From an uncultured Acetatifactor sp. (lineage in GTDB: Bacteria; Bacillota; Clostridia; Lachnospirales; Lachnospiraceae), in NCBI GenBank assembly GCA_948896875.1, contig CAQUWW010000001.1, positions 31,282 through 95,281 on the forward strand: a stretch of 64,000 nt of DNA, given 5' to 3'. A program made the translations under genes and the position numbers. This document shows, piece by piece, positions 27,645 to 34,969 of this stretch. The notes beneath the pieces were generated by a model. That model was not told the origin of the DNA. It worked only from the letters and a program-made list of their open reading frames with translations, and did not search any database. Numbering within the stretch: the stretch's first letter is position 1; each line of letters starts with the position of its first letter.

Positions 27645-28535
27645 ATGAAAGAATCTATTCATACTTATTTTCAAATAGGAACAATTCAATGGATGTCACA
27701 TCCGAAACGGGAGGTGCTTCAGTCCATCCGGGATATTGCGGCAGACGATTATTTTGATGCCATTGAAGTCCGGCATTTCGAGGATGACAGGATTCGGGAA
27801 GAGGCAAGACGAATTCTGGAGCAGAGTCATCTGAAAGTGTGTTACGGCGCACAGCCCACACTGCTTTCGCGGAAGCTGAATCCCAATGATACGGACGAGG
27901 AGGGAAGGAGATGCGCGGAAGAGGCTCTGATTGCCGCTGTGGACGAGGCGGAATATCTGGGGGCGAAGGGAATCGCCTTCCTTGCGGGGAAATGGACTGA
28001 GGAGACAAAAGAGGAAGCCTTCGGGCAGCTGGTGAAGACCACGGTGAATGTATGTAAATATGCGGCGCGGAAAAATATGGTAGTCAACCTGGAAGTATTT
28101 GATTATAATATGGATAAAGCGGCATTGATCGGGCCGGCGCCCTATGCGGCGAAATTTGCGGCAGAGGTGCGCTGTCGCTGCAGCAATTTTGGGCTGCTGG
28201 TGGATCTGTCACATTTTCCCACCACATATGAGAGCAGCAGATTTGTAATTCAGACTCTGCGTCCTTACATCACCCATCTGCATATCGGAAATGCGGTGGT
28301 GAAGCCGGGATGCGAGGCCTATGGGGACAAGCATCCGAGATTCGGATTTCCCGAAAGTGCCAATGATACAGAGCAGCTGACGGAATTTTTCCGTATATTG
28401 AGAGAAGAAGGATTTTACAGGGAAGAGAATCCGCTGGTGCTGTCATTTGAAGTGTCTCCATGGGGAGATGAGGAAGAAGATTTGATTATGGCGAATACAA
28501 AACGGGTGATAAACCGCGCGTGGGCGATGGCATAA
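27645..28535 (+). CDS. Sugar phosphate isomerase/epimerase family protein (AP endonuclease 2-like TIM barrel)
   Basis: A 296-residue xylose-isomerase-like barrel. Metal-binding acidic and histidine residues are seen in VVNLEVFDYN, LLVDLSHFPTTYE, THLHIGNAV and SFEVSPWGDE. This fold includes hydroxypyruvate isomerase, ketose 3-epimerases and decarboxylases of branched sugar acids. Lying between a hydroxyacid dehydrogenase and a tartronate semialdehyde reductase, hydroxypyruvate isomerase is one option, but the sequence departs from classic Hyi proteins and other C4-C6 activities are possible. The ATG at 27645 begins 5 bases after the previous stop, with AAGGGAGG upstream. Confidence 0.8.
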   Translation: MKESIHTYFQIGTIQWMSHPKREVLQSIRDIAADDYFDAIEVRHFEDDRIREEARRILEQSHLKVCYGAQPTLLSRKLNPNDTDEEGRRCAEEALIAAVDEAEYLGAKGIAFLAGKWTEETKEEAFGQLVKTTVNVCKYAARKNMVVNLEVFDYNMDKAALIGPAPYAAKFAAEVRCRCSNFGLLVDLSHFPTTYESSRFVIQTLRPYITHLHIGNAVVKPGCEAYGDKHPRFGFPESANDTEQLTEFFRILREEGFYREENPLVLSFEVSPWGDEEEDLIMANTKRVINRAWAMA

Positions 28536-28627
28536 GGGATGTAATCTTAATCCGGCAGCCCCAACAGGCTGGAAGTACGAAAACGGTATGCACATGGGGT
28601 AGACCAGGTAAAATACAGGAGGGGAAT

Positions 28628-29386
28628 ATGGATTTTCAACAGGCAGGTACAGGAAACAATAACGAATCCAATATCGACATGGTGGTACGGGGAATTCGGC
28701 AGGGAATCGCCACGAAGAAATATCTTCCGGGGATGAAAGTAAAGGAGGCCGAACTGTGTCGGGATTTTTCTGTAAGCCGTACTCCGGTCAGAGAGGCCTT
28801 CCGCCTTCTGCAGAATGAGGGGATTCTGACCTATACGCCTCACCGGGGGGTGCAGGTTGCGCAGTTCAGCGAGAAGAATTTCTTTGACAATCTGGAGTTG
28901 CGGAGTGTCATAGAGGTATTTTCGGCGAGAAGGGCGGCGGAGAAAGCCACGGAGGAGCAGATTCGGGAGGCGAGAAAAATAAATGAGAGAATTCGCATTT
29001 ATAATCCGGATGATCCTGTAAATACCACGGAGCTGGATATGGAATTTCACATGTGTATTGCCAGGATGGGGGAGAACGGATATATTGCGGATACCCTTGA
29101 CAGGCTCTTTAACAGTCAGGTGTTGGTGCGGGTGTTTCTTCCCTTCAGAGAGCGGCGCGTTACACATACATATAAGGAACACTGCGATATTTTAAATGCC
29201 ATAGAGGCGCATGAAGCTGAGATTGCGGCGAAATATATGGAGATCCATTTTCTGAAAAGTATCGAGTCAAATCACCGCAAAATTGCGGAGATCGCACAGG
29301 AGCAGACAAAAGGTACGAAGACCAGGCGCGCACATCTGGAGGAAGGAGCATTGGATACGGCGGAAAAGGAGACAGAGCAGAAATGA
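28628..29386 (+). CDS. GntR-family transcriptional regulator, FadR/FCD subfamily
   Basis: A 252-residue repressor-type protein. The winged helix (about residues 15-80) contains CRDFSVSRTPVREAFRLLQN and GILTYTPHRGVQV. The C-terminal all-helical FCD domain has the metal/ligand residues in ELDMEFHMCIA and YKEHCDILNAIE. AGGAGGGG precedes the ATG. It is embedded in the sugar locus and overlaps garR by ATGA, so it probably senses a pathway acid. The four TGTATACA palindromes at the head of the locus match the operator style of this subfamily, making it the leading candidate to bind them. Confidence 0.9.
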   Translation: MDFQQAGTGNNNESNIDMVVRGIRQGIATKKYLPGMKVKEAELCRDFSVSRTPVREAFRLLQNEGILTYTPHRGVQVAQFSEKNFFDNLELRSVIEVFSARRAAEKATEEQIREARKINERIRIYNPDDPVNTTELDMEFHMCIARMGENGYIADTLDRLFNSQVLVRVFLPFRERRVTHTYKEHCDILNAIEAHEAEIAAKYMEIHFLKSIESNHRKIAEIAQEQTKGTKTRRAHLEEGALDTAEKETEQK

Positions 29387-30264
29387 AGATAGGGTTTATT
29401 GGCCTGGGAATTATGGGAAAACCTATGGCGAGAAATTTGATAAAAGCGGGACACAGTCTTGTGGTCTGCGACAGGCATGAGGAGAATGTGCGGAAGCTGA
29501 CGGAATTGGGGGCTGTCAGCGCTGAAAACGGAGCTATGATTGCAAAGGAATGCGGTGTTATCATTACTATGTTGCAGGATTCTCCTCAGGTGAGAGAAGC
29601 GGTACTTGGAGAGGGAGGTATCCTGGAGACAGCGGCTCCGGGGACGACACTCATCGACATGTCTTCCATTGACCCCACGGAGTCCATGACCATCAGTGGT
29701 ATCCTGGCGGAGAAGGGAATTGACATGCTTGATGCCCCGGTATCCGGAGGAGAACCCAAAGCCATCGACGGGACGCTGGCGGTAATGGCAGGGGGAAAGA
29801 AGGAGACCTTCGACCGCGTTTATGATTTGCTGATGTGCATGGCCGGGAGTGCGGTTTATGTAGGCGGAGCCGGATCCGGAAATGTGGCCAAGCTGGCGAA
29901 TCAGATGATAGTGGCTTCCAATATTGCGGCGGTGGCGGAAGCTCTGACCTTTGCAAAAAAGGCGGGAACAGACCCTGGAAAAGTATATGAAGCGATTCGA
30001 GGGGGACTGGCAGGCTCTACTGTTCTTGACGCGAAGGCACCCCTGATGCTGTCCCGGAATTTCCAGCCCGGATTTCGTATCAATCTGCATAGCAAAGACC
30101 TGAAAAATGCGTTGAATGCGGCGCATGCCGTGCACTCACCTGTACCTGTAACCGCACAGATGATGGAGATTTTGCAGTGCATGCAGGCGAATGGCGCAGG
30201 CGAAGAGGATCACTGCGCAATGGTAAAGTATTATGAAAAAACAGCAGGTATTACAGTAGAGTAG
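29383..30264 (+). CDS. garR: 2-hydroxy-3-oxopropionate (tartronate semialdehyde) reductase
   Basis: A 293-residue beta-hydroxyacid dehydrogenase. The N-terminal dinucleotide site is GFIGLGIMGKPMARN; the substrate loop is DAPVSGGEP; the catalytic Lys is in GNVAKLANQ. The C-terminal half, including AIRGGLAGSTVLDAKAP and the KDLKNAL segment, closely follows enteric GarR. It reduces tartronate semialdehyde to D-glycerate with NAD(P)H. It overlaps the GntR gene by 4 bases and is followed by a hairpin with a T run. With garK 1.7 kb on, it gives a route from a C3 aldehyde-acid into glycolysis. Confidence 0.9.
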   Translation: MKIGFIGLGIMGKPMARNLIKAGHSLVVCDRHEENVRKLTELGAVSAENGAMIAKECGVIITMLQDSPQVREAVLGEGGILETAAPGTTLIDMSSIDPTESMTISGILAEKGIDMLDAPVSGGEPKAIDGTLAVMAGGKKETFDRVYDLLMCMAGSAVYVGGAGSGNVAKLANQMIVASNIAAVAEALTFAKKAGTDPGKVYEAIRGGLAGSTVLDAKAPLMLSRNFQPGFRINLHSKDLKNALNAAHAVHSPVPVTAQMMEILQCMQANGAGEEDHCAMVKYYEKTAGITVE

Positions 30265-30270
30265 GGCGAT

Positions 30271-30312
30271 GCCCCGCCTGCCCCTGTCAGGGTGCGCAGG
30301 CGGGGTGTTTTT
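30271..30312 (+). terminator. Terminator or attenuator after garR
   Basis: CCCCGCCTGC (30272-30281) pairs with GCAGGCGGGG (30296-30305), followed by TGTTTTT. The next gene on the same strand starts 41 bases later, so the hairpin may separate transcripts or only reduce read-through. Confidence 0.8.
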
Positions 30313-30353
30313 AGGATGGATGTGTTTGTGTGATGATTAGAAAAGGAGGAGAT

Positions 30354-31898
30354 ATGTTTCAGATAGTATATCCTGAGGCGGTGGAACGATGGGGTGTTTT
30401 TGAGATTGAGATTCATGCGCATGTTTCAGGGAATCCATTTCTGGGTACTTATTTTCTGGCAGAATTTACAGGGATACAGGAGAAGAAGCAGATATCCGGA
30501 TTTTATGATGGAAATGACAGATTTCGGATTCGGTTTATGCCTTCTTTTGAAGGGGAATATTCCTTCCGGGTCATGTCAGGTATGGCGGGAGAGACACTGG
30601 AGGAAACGGGCGGCACTTTTCAGGTGAACCCGGCAGGAAAAGGAAATCATGGGCCGGTGCGCGTGAAGAAGCCATATCATTTTCGTTATGAGGACGGAAC
30701 CAGGTATGATCCGGTAGGAACTACCTGTTATGCATGGATTCACCAGGAGGAAAAGCTTCAGGAACAGACGCTTCAGACACTGAGAAGCAGTTGCTTTAAC
30801 AAGCTGCGTTTTTGCATTTTTCCGAAGCATTACCGGTTTAATTTCAGGGAACCAGAACTCTATCCCTTTGAAGGGGAAGCGGAGGATTTCGGTATACTGA
30901 CCTGGGACAATTTTATGCAGGTGAAATTTTCCACGAAAAGCCGCTGGGATTACACGCATTTTGTGCCGGAGTATTTCAGGAGGATTGAATCACGCATTGC
31001 GGATTTGTGCAGATTGGGGATAGAGGCGGACTTGATTTTACTGCATCCCTATGACCGTTGGGGATTTGCGAAGATGCCCCGCCAGGCAGAAGAATTGTAT
31101 TACCGGTATGTGATTGCCAGATTTTCCGCATACCGAAATGTATGGTGGGCGCAGGCCAACGAGTATGAATATATGCCGGACAAAACGGAAGAAGACTGGG
31201 AGCGGCTGGGAAAGCTTCTAATGGAGGAGGATCCTTACGGGCACCTGAGATCAATACACAATAATCGACGATTCTATGATCATACGCGGGAGTGGATTAC
31301 CCATTGCAGTATTCAGAGAGTGGACATGTACAAAACGGTAGAAGAGACCAACGAATGGCGCAGCCGATGGGGAAAACCTGTGGTGGTGGATGAGCTGTGC
31401 TATGAGGGGAATATCTGCATGGACTGGGGAAATATCAGCGGAGAGGAGCTGGTGAGACGGAGCTGGGAGATTACGGTCAGGGGCGGATATACCGGCCATG
31501 GGGAAACCTTTGAAAGTCCTGATGATATTCTCTGGTGGTCCCATGGTGGTACACTACATGGAAGCTCGGAGCCGAGGCTTCGGTTTCTGCGGGAGCTTCT
31601 GGAACAGGTGCCCGGAGACGGACTGCGTTTTCTGGACTGGACAGAGGCTGGAATCGAAGGCGGAGGGCCCTGCGGAGAGGCAGAAGGAGAAGGTACGGAG
31701 GAGCTGTACCGCATCTACTATTTCGGGAAAACGTGCCCGGCGCGGAAGCGATTTGTGCTTCCGAAAGGATTTGAGTATGAGGTGGATGTGATCGACACCT
31801 GGAATATGGACATTACTCCGCAGAAGGTATCCGGGAATCGATTCATGGTGGAGCTTCCCGGCAGGGAATACATGGCGGTGCGCATCTGCCGGAAATGA
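30354..31898 (+). CDS. DUF5060/DUF4038 glycoside hydrolase-like protein (GH140-related architecture)
   Basis: A 514-residue protein. An N-terminal beta-sandwich of about 90 residues (DUF5060-like, ending near GNHGPVRV) leads into a barrel with VGTTCYAW, FNKLRFCIFPKHY and ILLHPYDRWGF, then WWAQANEYEYM and PVVVDELCYEG. The last two supply candidate catalytic acids in NEYEY and DELC. The DUF4038 family includes GH140 apiosidases acting on rhamnogalacturonan II. The substrate cannot be fixed here. AAAGGAGG lies close before the ATG at 30354. There is no export signal. Confidence 0.75.
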   Translation: MFQIVYPEAVERWGVFEIEIHAHVSGNPFLGTYFLAEFTGIQEKKQISGFYDGNDRFRIRFMPSFEGEYSFRVMSGMAGETLEETGGTFQVNPAGKGNHGPVRVKKPYHFRYEDGTRYDPVGTTCYAWIHQEEKLQEQTLQTLRSSCFNKLRFCIFPKHYRFNFREPELYPFEGEAEDFGILTWDNFMQVKFSTKSRWDYTHFVPEYFRRIESRIADLCRLGIEADLILLHPYDRWGFAKMPRQAEELYYRYVIARFSAYRNVWWAQANEYEYMPDKTEEDWERLGKLLMEEDPYGHLRSIHNNRRFYDHTREWITHCSIQRVDMYKTVEETNEWRSRWGKPVVVDELCYEGNICMDWGNISGEELVRRSWEITVRGGYTGHGETFESPDDILWWSHGGTLHGSSEPRLRFLRELLEQVPGDGLRFLDWTEAGIEGGGPCGEAEGEGTEELYRIYYFGKTCPARKRFVLPKGFEYEVDVIDTWNMDITPQKVSGNRFMVELPGREYMAVRICRK

Positions 31899-31930
31899 CA
31901 GAACAGACCATTTGCGCGAGGAGGATAGAA

Positions 31931-33058
31931 ATGAAAATAGTAATTGCAATCGACTCATTTAAGGGCTCTATGACCTCTCTGGAAGCGGGATATGCGGCAG
32001 CGGACGGTGTAAGGCGCGTATTTCCTGACGCACAGATTTTAGTCCGCCCCATGGCCGACGGCGGAGAGGGCACGGTGGAGGCGCTTACGCCGGGGCTGGG
32101 AGGAGCAATCCATACAGCGAGAGTCCAGGGCCCTCTGGGCGGAGAAGTGGACTGCAGGTACGGAATAGTGGAGCAGGAAAAGCTGGGAATCATTGAGATG
32201 GCCGGAGCAGCCGGAATCACACTGATAAAGCCGAAGGAGCGCAATCCCATGGTCACTTCCACTTATGGTGTGGGGCAGGTGATTCTGGAGGCCGTGAAGG
32301 CAGGCTGCAGACGCTTTCTGATGGGCATAGGCGGTAGCGCTACAAATGACGGAGGATTGGGGATGCTGCGGGCGTTTGGCTATGAATTTGTCTGTAGTGA
32401 TGGAAGTTTGGCACAGAAGACGTCTGATTTGGACAGAATTGTGGAAATCAGGAGAGAAAAAGTGATTCCTGAGCTGGCGGAATGCGTATTCCGAGTAGCC
32501 TGTGACGTCACAAATCCGCTGTGTGGACCTGAGGGGGCCAGTGCGGTGTTCGGCCCGCAGAAGGGGGCCACGCCGGAGATGATTCGGCAGTTGGATTTTG
32601 GATTGGAGCGTTTCGCGGAAGTGACACGCAGACTTTATCCGGCTGCAGATGCGGCTGCACCCGGGACAGGGGCGGCAGGAGGATTGGGATTTGCTTTTCT
32701 GGCTTATACCAATGCGACACTGGAGCCCGGAATCCGGATTGTCCTGGAAGAGACCCGGCTGGAAGGCGATATAGCGAAGGCGGATGTGGTAATTACCGGG
32801 GAAGGAAGGCTGGACGGACAGTCGGTAATGGGGAAAACCCCTGTGGGGGTGGCAAAACTGGCAAAAAAGCATGGGAAAAAGGTACTGGCATTTTCCGGCA
32901 GTGTGACGGAGGACGCCAGAATCTGCAACGAGGCCGGAATTGATGCCTATTTCCCCATTCTCAGGGAAGTGGTCACACTGGAGGAGGCCATGGAAAAGGA
33001 AAGGGCGCAGAGGAATATGCGGGATGCCGTGGAGCAGGTCATGCGGCTGTTACTGTAA
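31931..33058 (+). CDS. garK: Glycerate kinase, GarK/GlxK family
   Basis: A 375-residue kinase beginning KIVIAIDSFKGSM, with MADGGEGTVEAL, GIGGSATNDGGLGML and GEGRLDGQSVMGKTP, all conserved in class-II glycerate kinases. It phosphorylates D-glycerate, usually to 2-phosphoglycerate. GAGGAGG is 8 bases before the ATG. As the last gene of the 21-kb run it joins the dehydrogenase, isomerase-like and GarR products to lower glycolysis. Confidence 0.93.
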   Translation: MKIVIAIDSFKGSMTSLEAGYAAADGVRRVFPDAQILVRPMADGGEGTVEALTPGLGGAIHTARVQGPLGGEVDCRYGIVEQEKLGIIEMAGAAGITLIKPKERNPMVTSTYGVGQVILEAVKAGCRRFLMGIGGSATNDGGLGMLRAFGYEFVCSDGSLAQKTSDLDRIVEIRREKVIPELAECVFRVACDVTNPLCGPEGASAVFGPQKGATPEMIRQLDFGLERFAEVTRRLYPAADAAAPGTGAAGGLGFAFLAYTNATLEPGIRIVLEETRLEGDIAKADVVITGEGRLDGQSVMGKTPVGVAKLAKKHGKKVLAFSGSVTEDARICNEAGIDAYFPILREVVTLEEAMEKERAQRNMRDAVEQVMRLLL

Positions 33059-33066
33059 TCTATTGT

Positions 33067-33123
33067 TATATGCGTATAATTTGTGCGTAAATTATTGACA
33101 TGCGCATAAAAAAGGCGTATAAC
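33067..33123 (+). promoter_or_regulatory. hicAB promoter with repeated GCG(T/C)ATAA operator-like blocks
   Basis: TTGACA (33095-33100), a 17-base spacer and TATAAC (33118-33123) form a near-consensus promoter 24 bases before hicA. Four related blocks, TGCGTATAA (33071), TGCGTAAA (33084), TGCGCATAA (33101) and GGCGTATAA (33114), overlap it and are probably the autoregulatory operator. Confidence 0.7.
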
Positions 33124-33146
33124 ACATAGTATAAGGAGAACATAAT

Positions 33147-33329
33147 ATGACGGTTCGGGAAATATTAAAGGTATTTAGAAAAGATGGATGGTATACCATT
33201 AATCAGGAAGGCTCCCATATAAGCCTGAAGCACCCGACAAAGCCCGGAAAAGTTACTGTACCAAACCATAATGGAGACTTAAAACCGGGAACTCTGAACA
33301 GTATTTACAAGCAGGCAGGACTTAAATAA
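33147..33329 (+). CDS. hicA: HicA family mRNA interferase toxin
   Basis: A 60-residue double-stranded-RNA-binding-fold toxin. The catalytic His is in EGSHISLKHP, followed by VTVPNHNGDLKPGTL, the classic HicA pattern. The toxin cleaves mRNA until bound by HicB. AAGGAG lies 8 bases before the ATG. The pair is isolated between the sugar locus and an Fpg-like gene. Confidence 0.92.
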   Translation: MTVREILKVFRKDGWYTINQEGSHISLKHPTKPGKVTVPNHNGDLKPGTLNSIYKQAGLK

Positions 33330-33368
33330 CCATAATGCATATGGTTCTCACGGAAAGGAGTGTATTTT

Positions 33369-33779
33369 ATGCTGAGTCTAACTTATCTTGCAGTTTTTGA
33401 ACCATCGACAGATGGATCTTATAGTATTTACTTCCCCGATTTGCCGGGATGCATCAGTGTGGGAGACAATCTTGAAGAAGCTGCACGTATGGCAGCAGAA
33501 GCCGCAAGCCTTCATATTTACAGTATGGAATGTGACAATGAGGAAATCCCCAGTCCATCTGTGAATCTCTCCAAAGAGGATACAGAGGGAAATATTGTAA
33601 TGCCTGTTACAATTCATCCTGAATTATTTCGCATGAAAAAAGATAACGAACGTATTAAGACCAATATCACTCTCCCGGCATGGCTGAAAAGAATTGCAGA
33701 GGAACAAAAAGTAAATTATTCCCGGCTTTTAGAGGCGGCTCTGATTGATTATCTGCAAATACCTGTGCCTGGCAGGTAA
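33369..33779 (+). CDS. hicB: HicB family antitoxin with C-terminal DNA-binding domain
   Basis: A 136-residue antitoxin. Residues 1-70 are the degenerate RNase H-like HicB fold (YSIYFPDLPGCISVGDNLEEA). Residues 95-130 (TNITLPAWLKRIAEEQKVNY) form a ribbon-helix-helix DNA-binding segment for autorepression. The start at 33369 has AAGGAG 9 bases upstream. It lies 39 bases after hicA, in the common toxin-first order. Confidence 0.92.
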   Translation: MLSLTYLAVFEPSTDGSYSIYFPDLPGCISVGDNLEEAARMAAEAASLHIYSMECDNEEIPSPSVNLSKEDTEGNIVMPVTIHPELFRMKKDNERIKTNITLPAWLKRIAEEQKVNYSRLLEAALIDYLQIPVPGR

Positions 33780-33879
33780 TAAGTCGCTACCTTAAGCCGG
33801 CACCCGGACGATGTGGAATTAAAATATAATTATTTTGATGTGCGGGCTGTGCACATGGTATAAGAGGAGGTATGGAAAG

Positions 33880-34668
33880 ATGCCAGAGTTACCGGATTTA
33901 CAGGTTTTTTCGAAGAATTTGATGAAAAGAATTGCCAATAGGGAGATTGTTTCCGTAGAGATATTGAACAGAAGTCGTGTAAATGTGGATGGAGATACTG
34001 CGAGAAAAAAGCTTCTCCGGACGAGAATTACGGACATTGCGCGGAAGGGCAAGGAGCTGTATTTTCAGCTGGAAAATGACGAGGTTTTCAGTGTGCACCT
34101 TATGCTGAGCGGCAGATTTCACATCTGCACGCCGGAGGAAGTGGCCGGGATTTCCTATAAGATATTGTCCATTGGCTTTGAGGGAGAAGAGACGCTGGTA
34201 ATCTCAGATTTTCAGAATTTATGTAAGGTTACTTTTAATCCTGTGGAAACAAAGACGCCGGACGCATTGGGAGAGGCATTTACGTTCGATTATCTACGGA
34301 ATGCAGTCAGGAGAAATCAGCGCAAGAACATAAAAGCCTTCTTAATTGATCAGAGTATCGTAAAGGGAATCGGCAATGCCTATGCGGATGAAATCCTCTG
34401 GAAAGCGAATATCTCACCGAAGTCAACTGTGGGGAAGATTCCTGAAGCCAGATTGACGGAGCTGTATACGGCTGTGGCAGAGGTGTTGAATGATGCCATT
34501 GCAAATATTGAAAGAATATCGCCGGACATTATCAGCGGCGAGGAGAGAAGTTTTCTAAAGGTACATAATTCCAGAAAAAAGGTTACGGATGAGGGCGACA
34601 AAATCCTGGTTCAGAAGATTGCCGCCAAGACCACTTATTATACGGAGAGACAGCAGCTGTTCTTATAA
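33880..34668 (+). CDS. Fpg/Nei-family DNA glycosylase lacking the zinc finger
   Basis: A 262-residue protein beginning MPELPDLQ, in which Pro2 would be the nucleophile and Glu3 the catalytic acid. The H2TH region contains DQSIVKGIGNAYADEILW. Length is normal, but the C terminus (KVHNSRKKVTDEGDKILVQK, then AAKTTYYTERQQLFL) has none of the four cysteines of the Fpg zinc finger, so it should use a zinc-less finger as in some Nei-like proteins. It removes oxidised bases. GAGGAGG precedes the ATG. This is probably a second, divergent family member rather than the main MutM. Confidence 0.88.
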   Translation: MPELPDLQVFSKNLMKRIANREIVSVEILNRSRVNVDGDTARKKLLRTRITDIARKGKELYFQLENDEVFSVHLMLSGRFHICTPEEVAGISYKILSIGFEGEETLVISDFQNLCKVTFNPVETKTPDALGEAFTFDYLRNAVRRNQRKNIKAFLIDQSIVKGIGNAYADEILWKANISPKSTVGKIPEARLTELYTAVAEVLNDAIANIERISPDIISGEERSFLKVHNSRKKVTDEGDKILVQKIAAKTTYYTERQQLFL

Positions 34669-34682
34669 GAGCAGCTGCTGTC
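34649..34682 (+). terminator. Hairpin spanning the stop codon of the Fpg-like gene
   Basis: GACAGCAGCTGTTCT pairs with AGAGCAGCTGCTGTC across TATA, with one mismatch. It has no T run, so termination is possible but not certain. Confidence 0.45.
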
Positions 34683-34750
34683 GATATCAGATCCATTCAC
34701 TTTAATCTTCACTTATAATCGTGGAAATATCCAGCACAGTATAAAAACTC

Positions 34751-34784
34751 GTAACAGTTCAGACATTGGGCACTGAACTGTTAC
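34751..34784. repeat. Perfect 12-bp inverted repeat, copy 1 of an AACAGTTC/GAACTGTT palindrome
   Basis: GTAACAGTTCAG and CTGAACTGTTAC flank a 10-base loop in the 301-base gap between the Fpg-like gene and the GPH transporter. A related palindrome with the same AACAGTTC and GAACTGTT core occurs at 55596-55623. The rest of this gap holds only AT-rich sequence with TATAAT at 34899-34904. Confidence 0.65.
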
Positions 34785-34969
34785 AAAAATTCCGCAATAT
34801 GTTTTGTAATTAATGAAGTAAGAAAGAAAATATATAAAAGAGAACGAATAATCAAACAATTTGTAGAATTGCCAAACACATAAACATAGGAACTCCTTTA
34901 TAATAAAACCATCTCAAATGTCTTATAAACGGGTAGAAAAGTAAAAAATGGGGTACAGGAGGGGTTTCT

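Noticed and set aside
30231..30312. garR hairpin as the definite end of the operon
   Set aside because: The stem is strong but the T run is interrupted and the next gene starts within 42 bases, so I do not treat it as a certain operon boundary.
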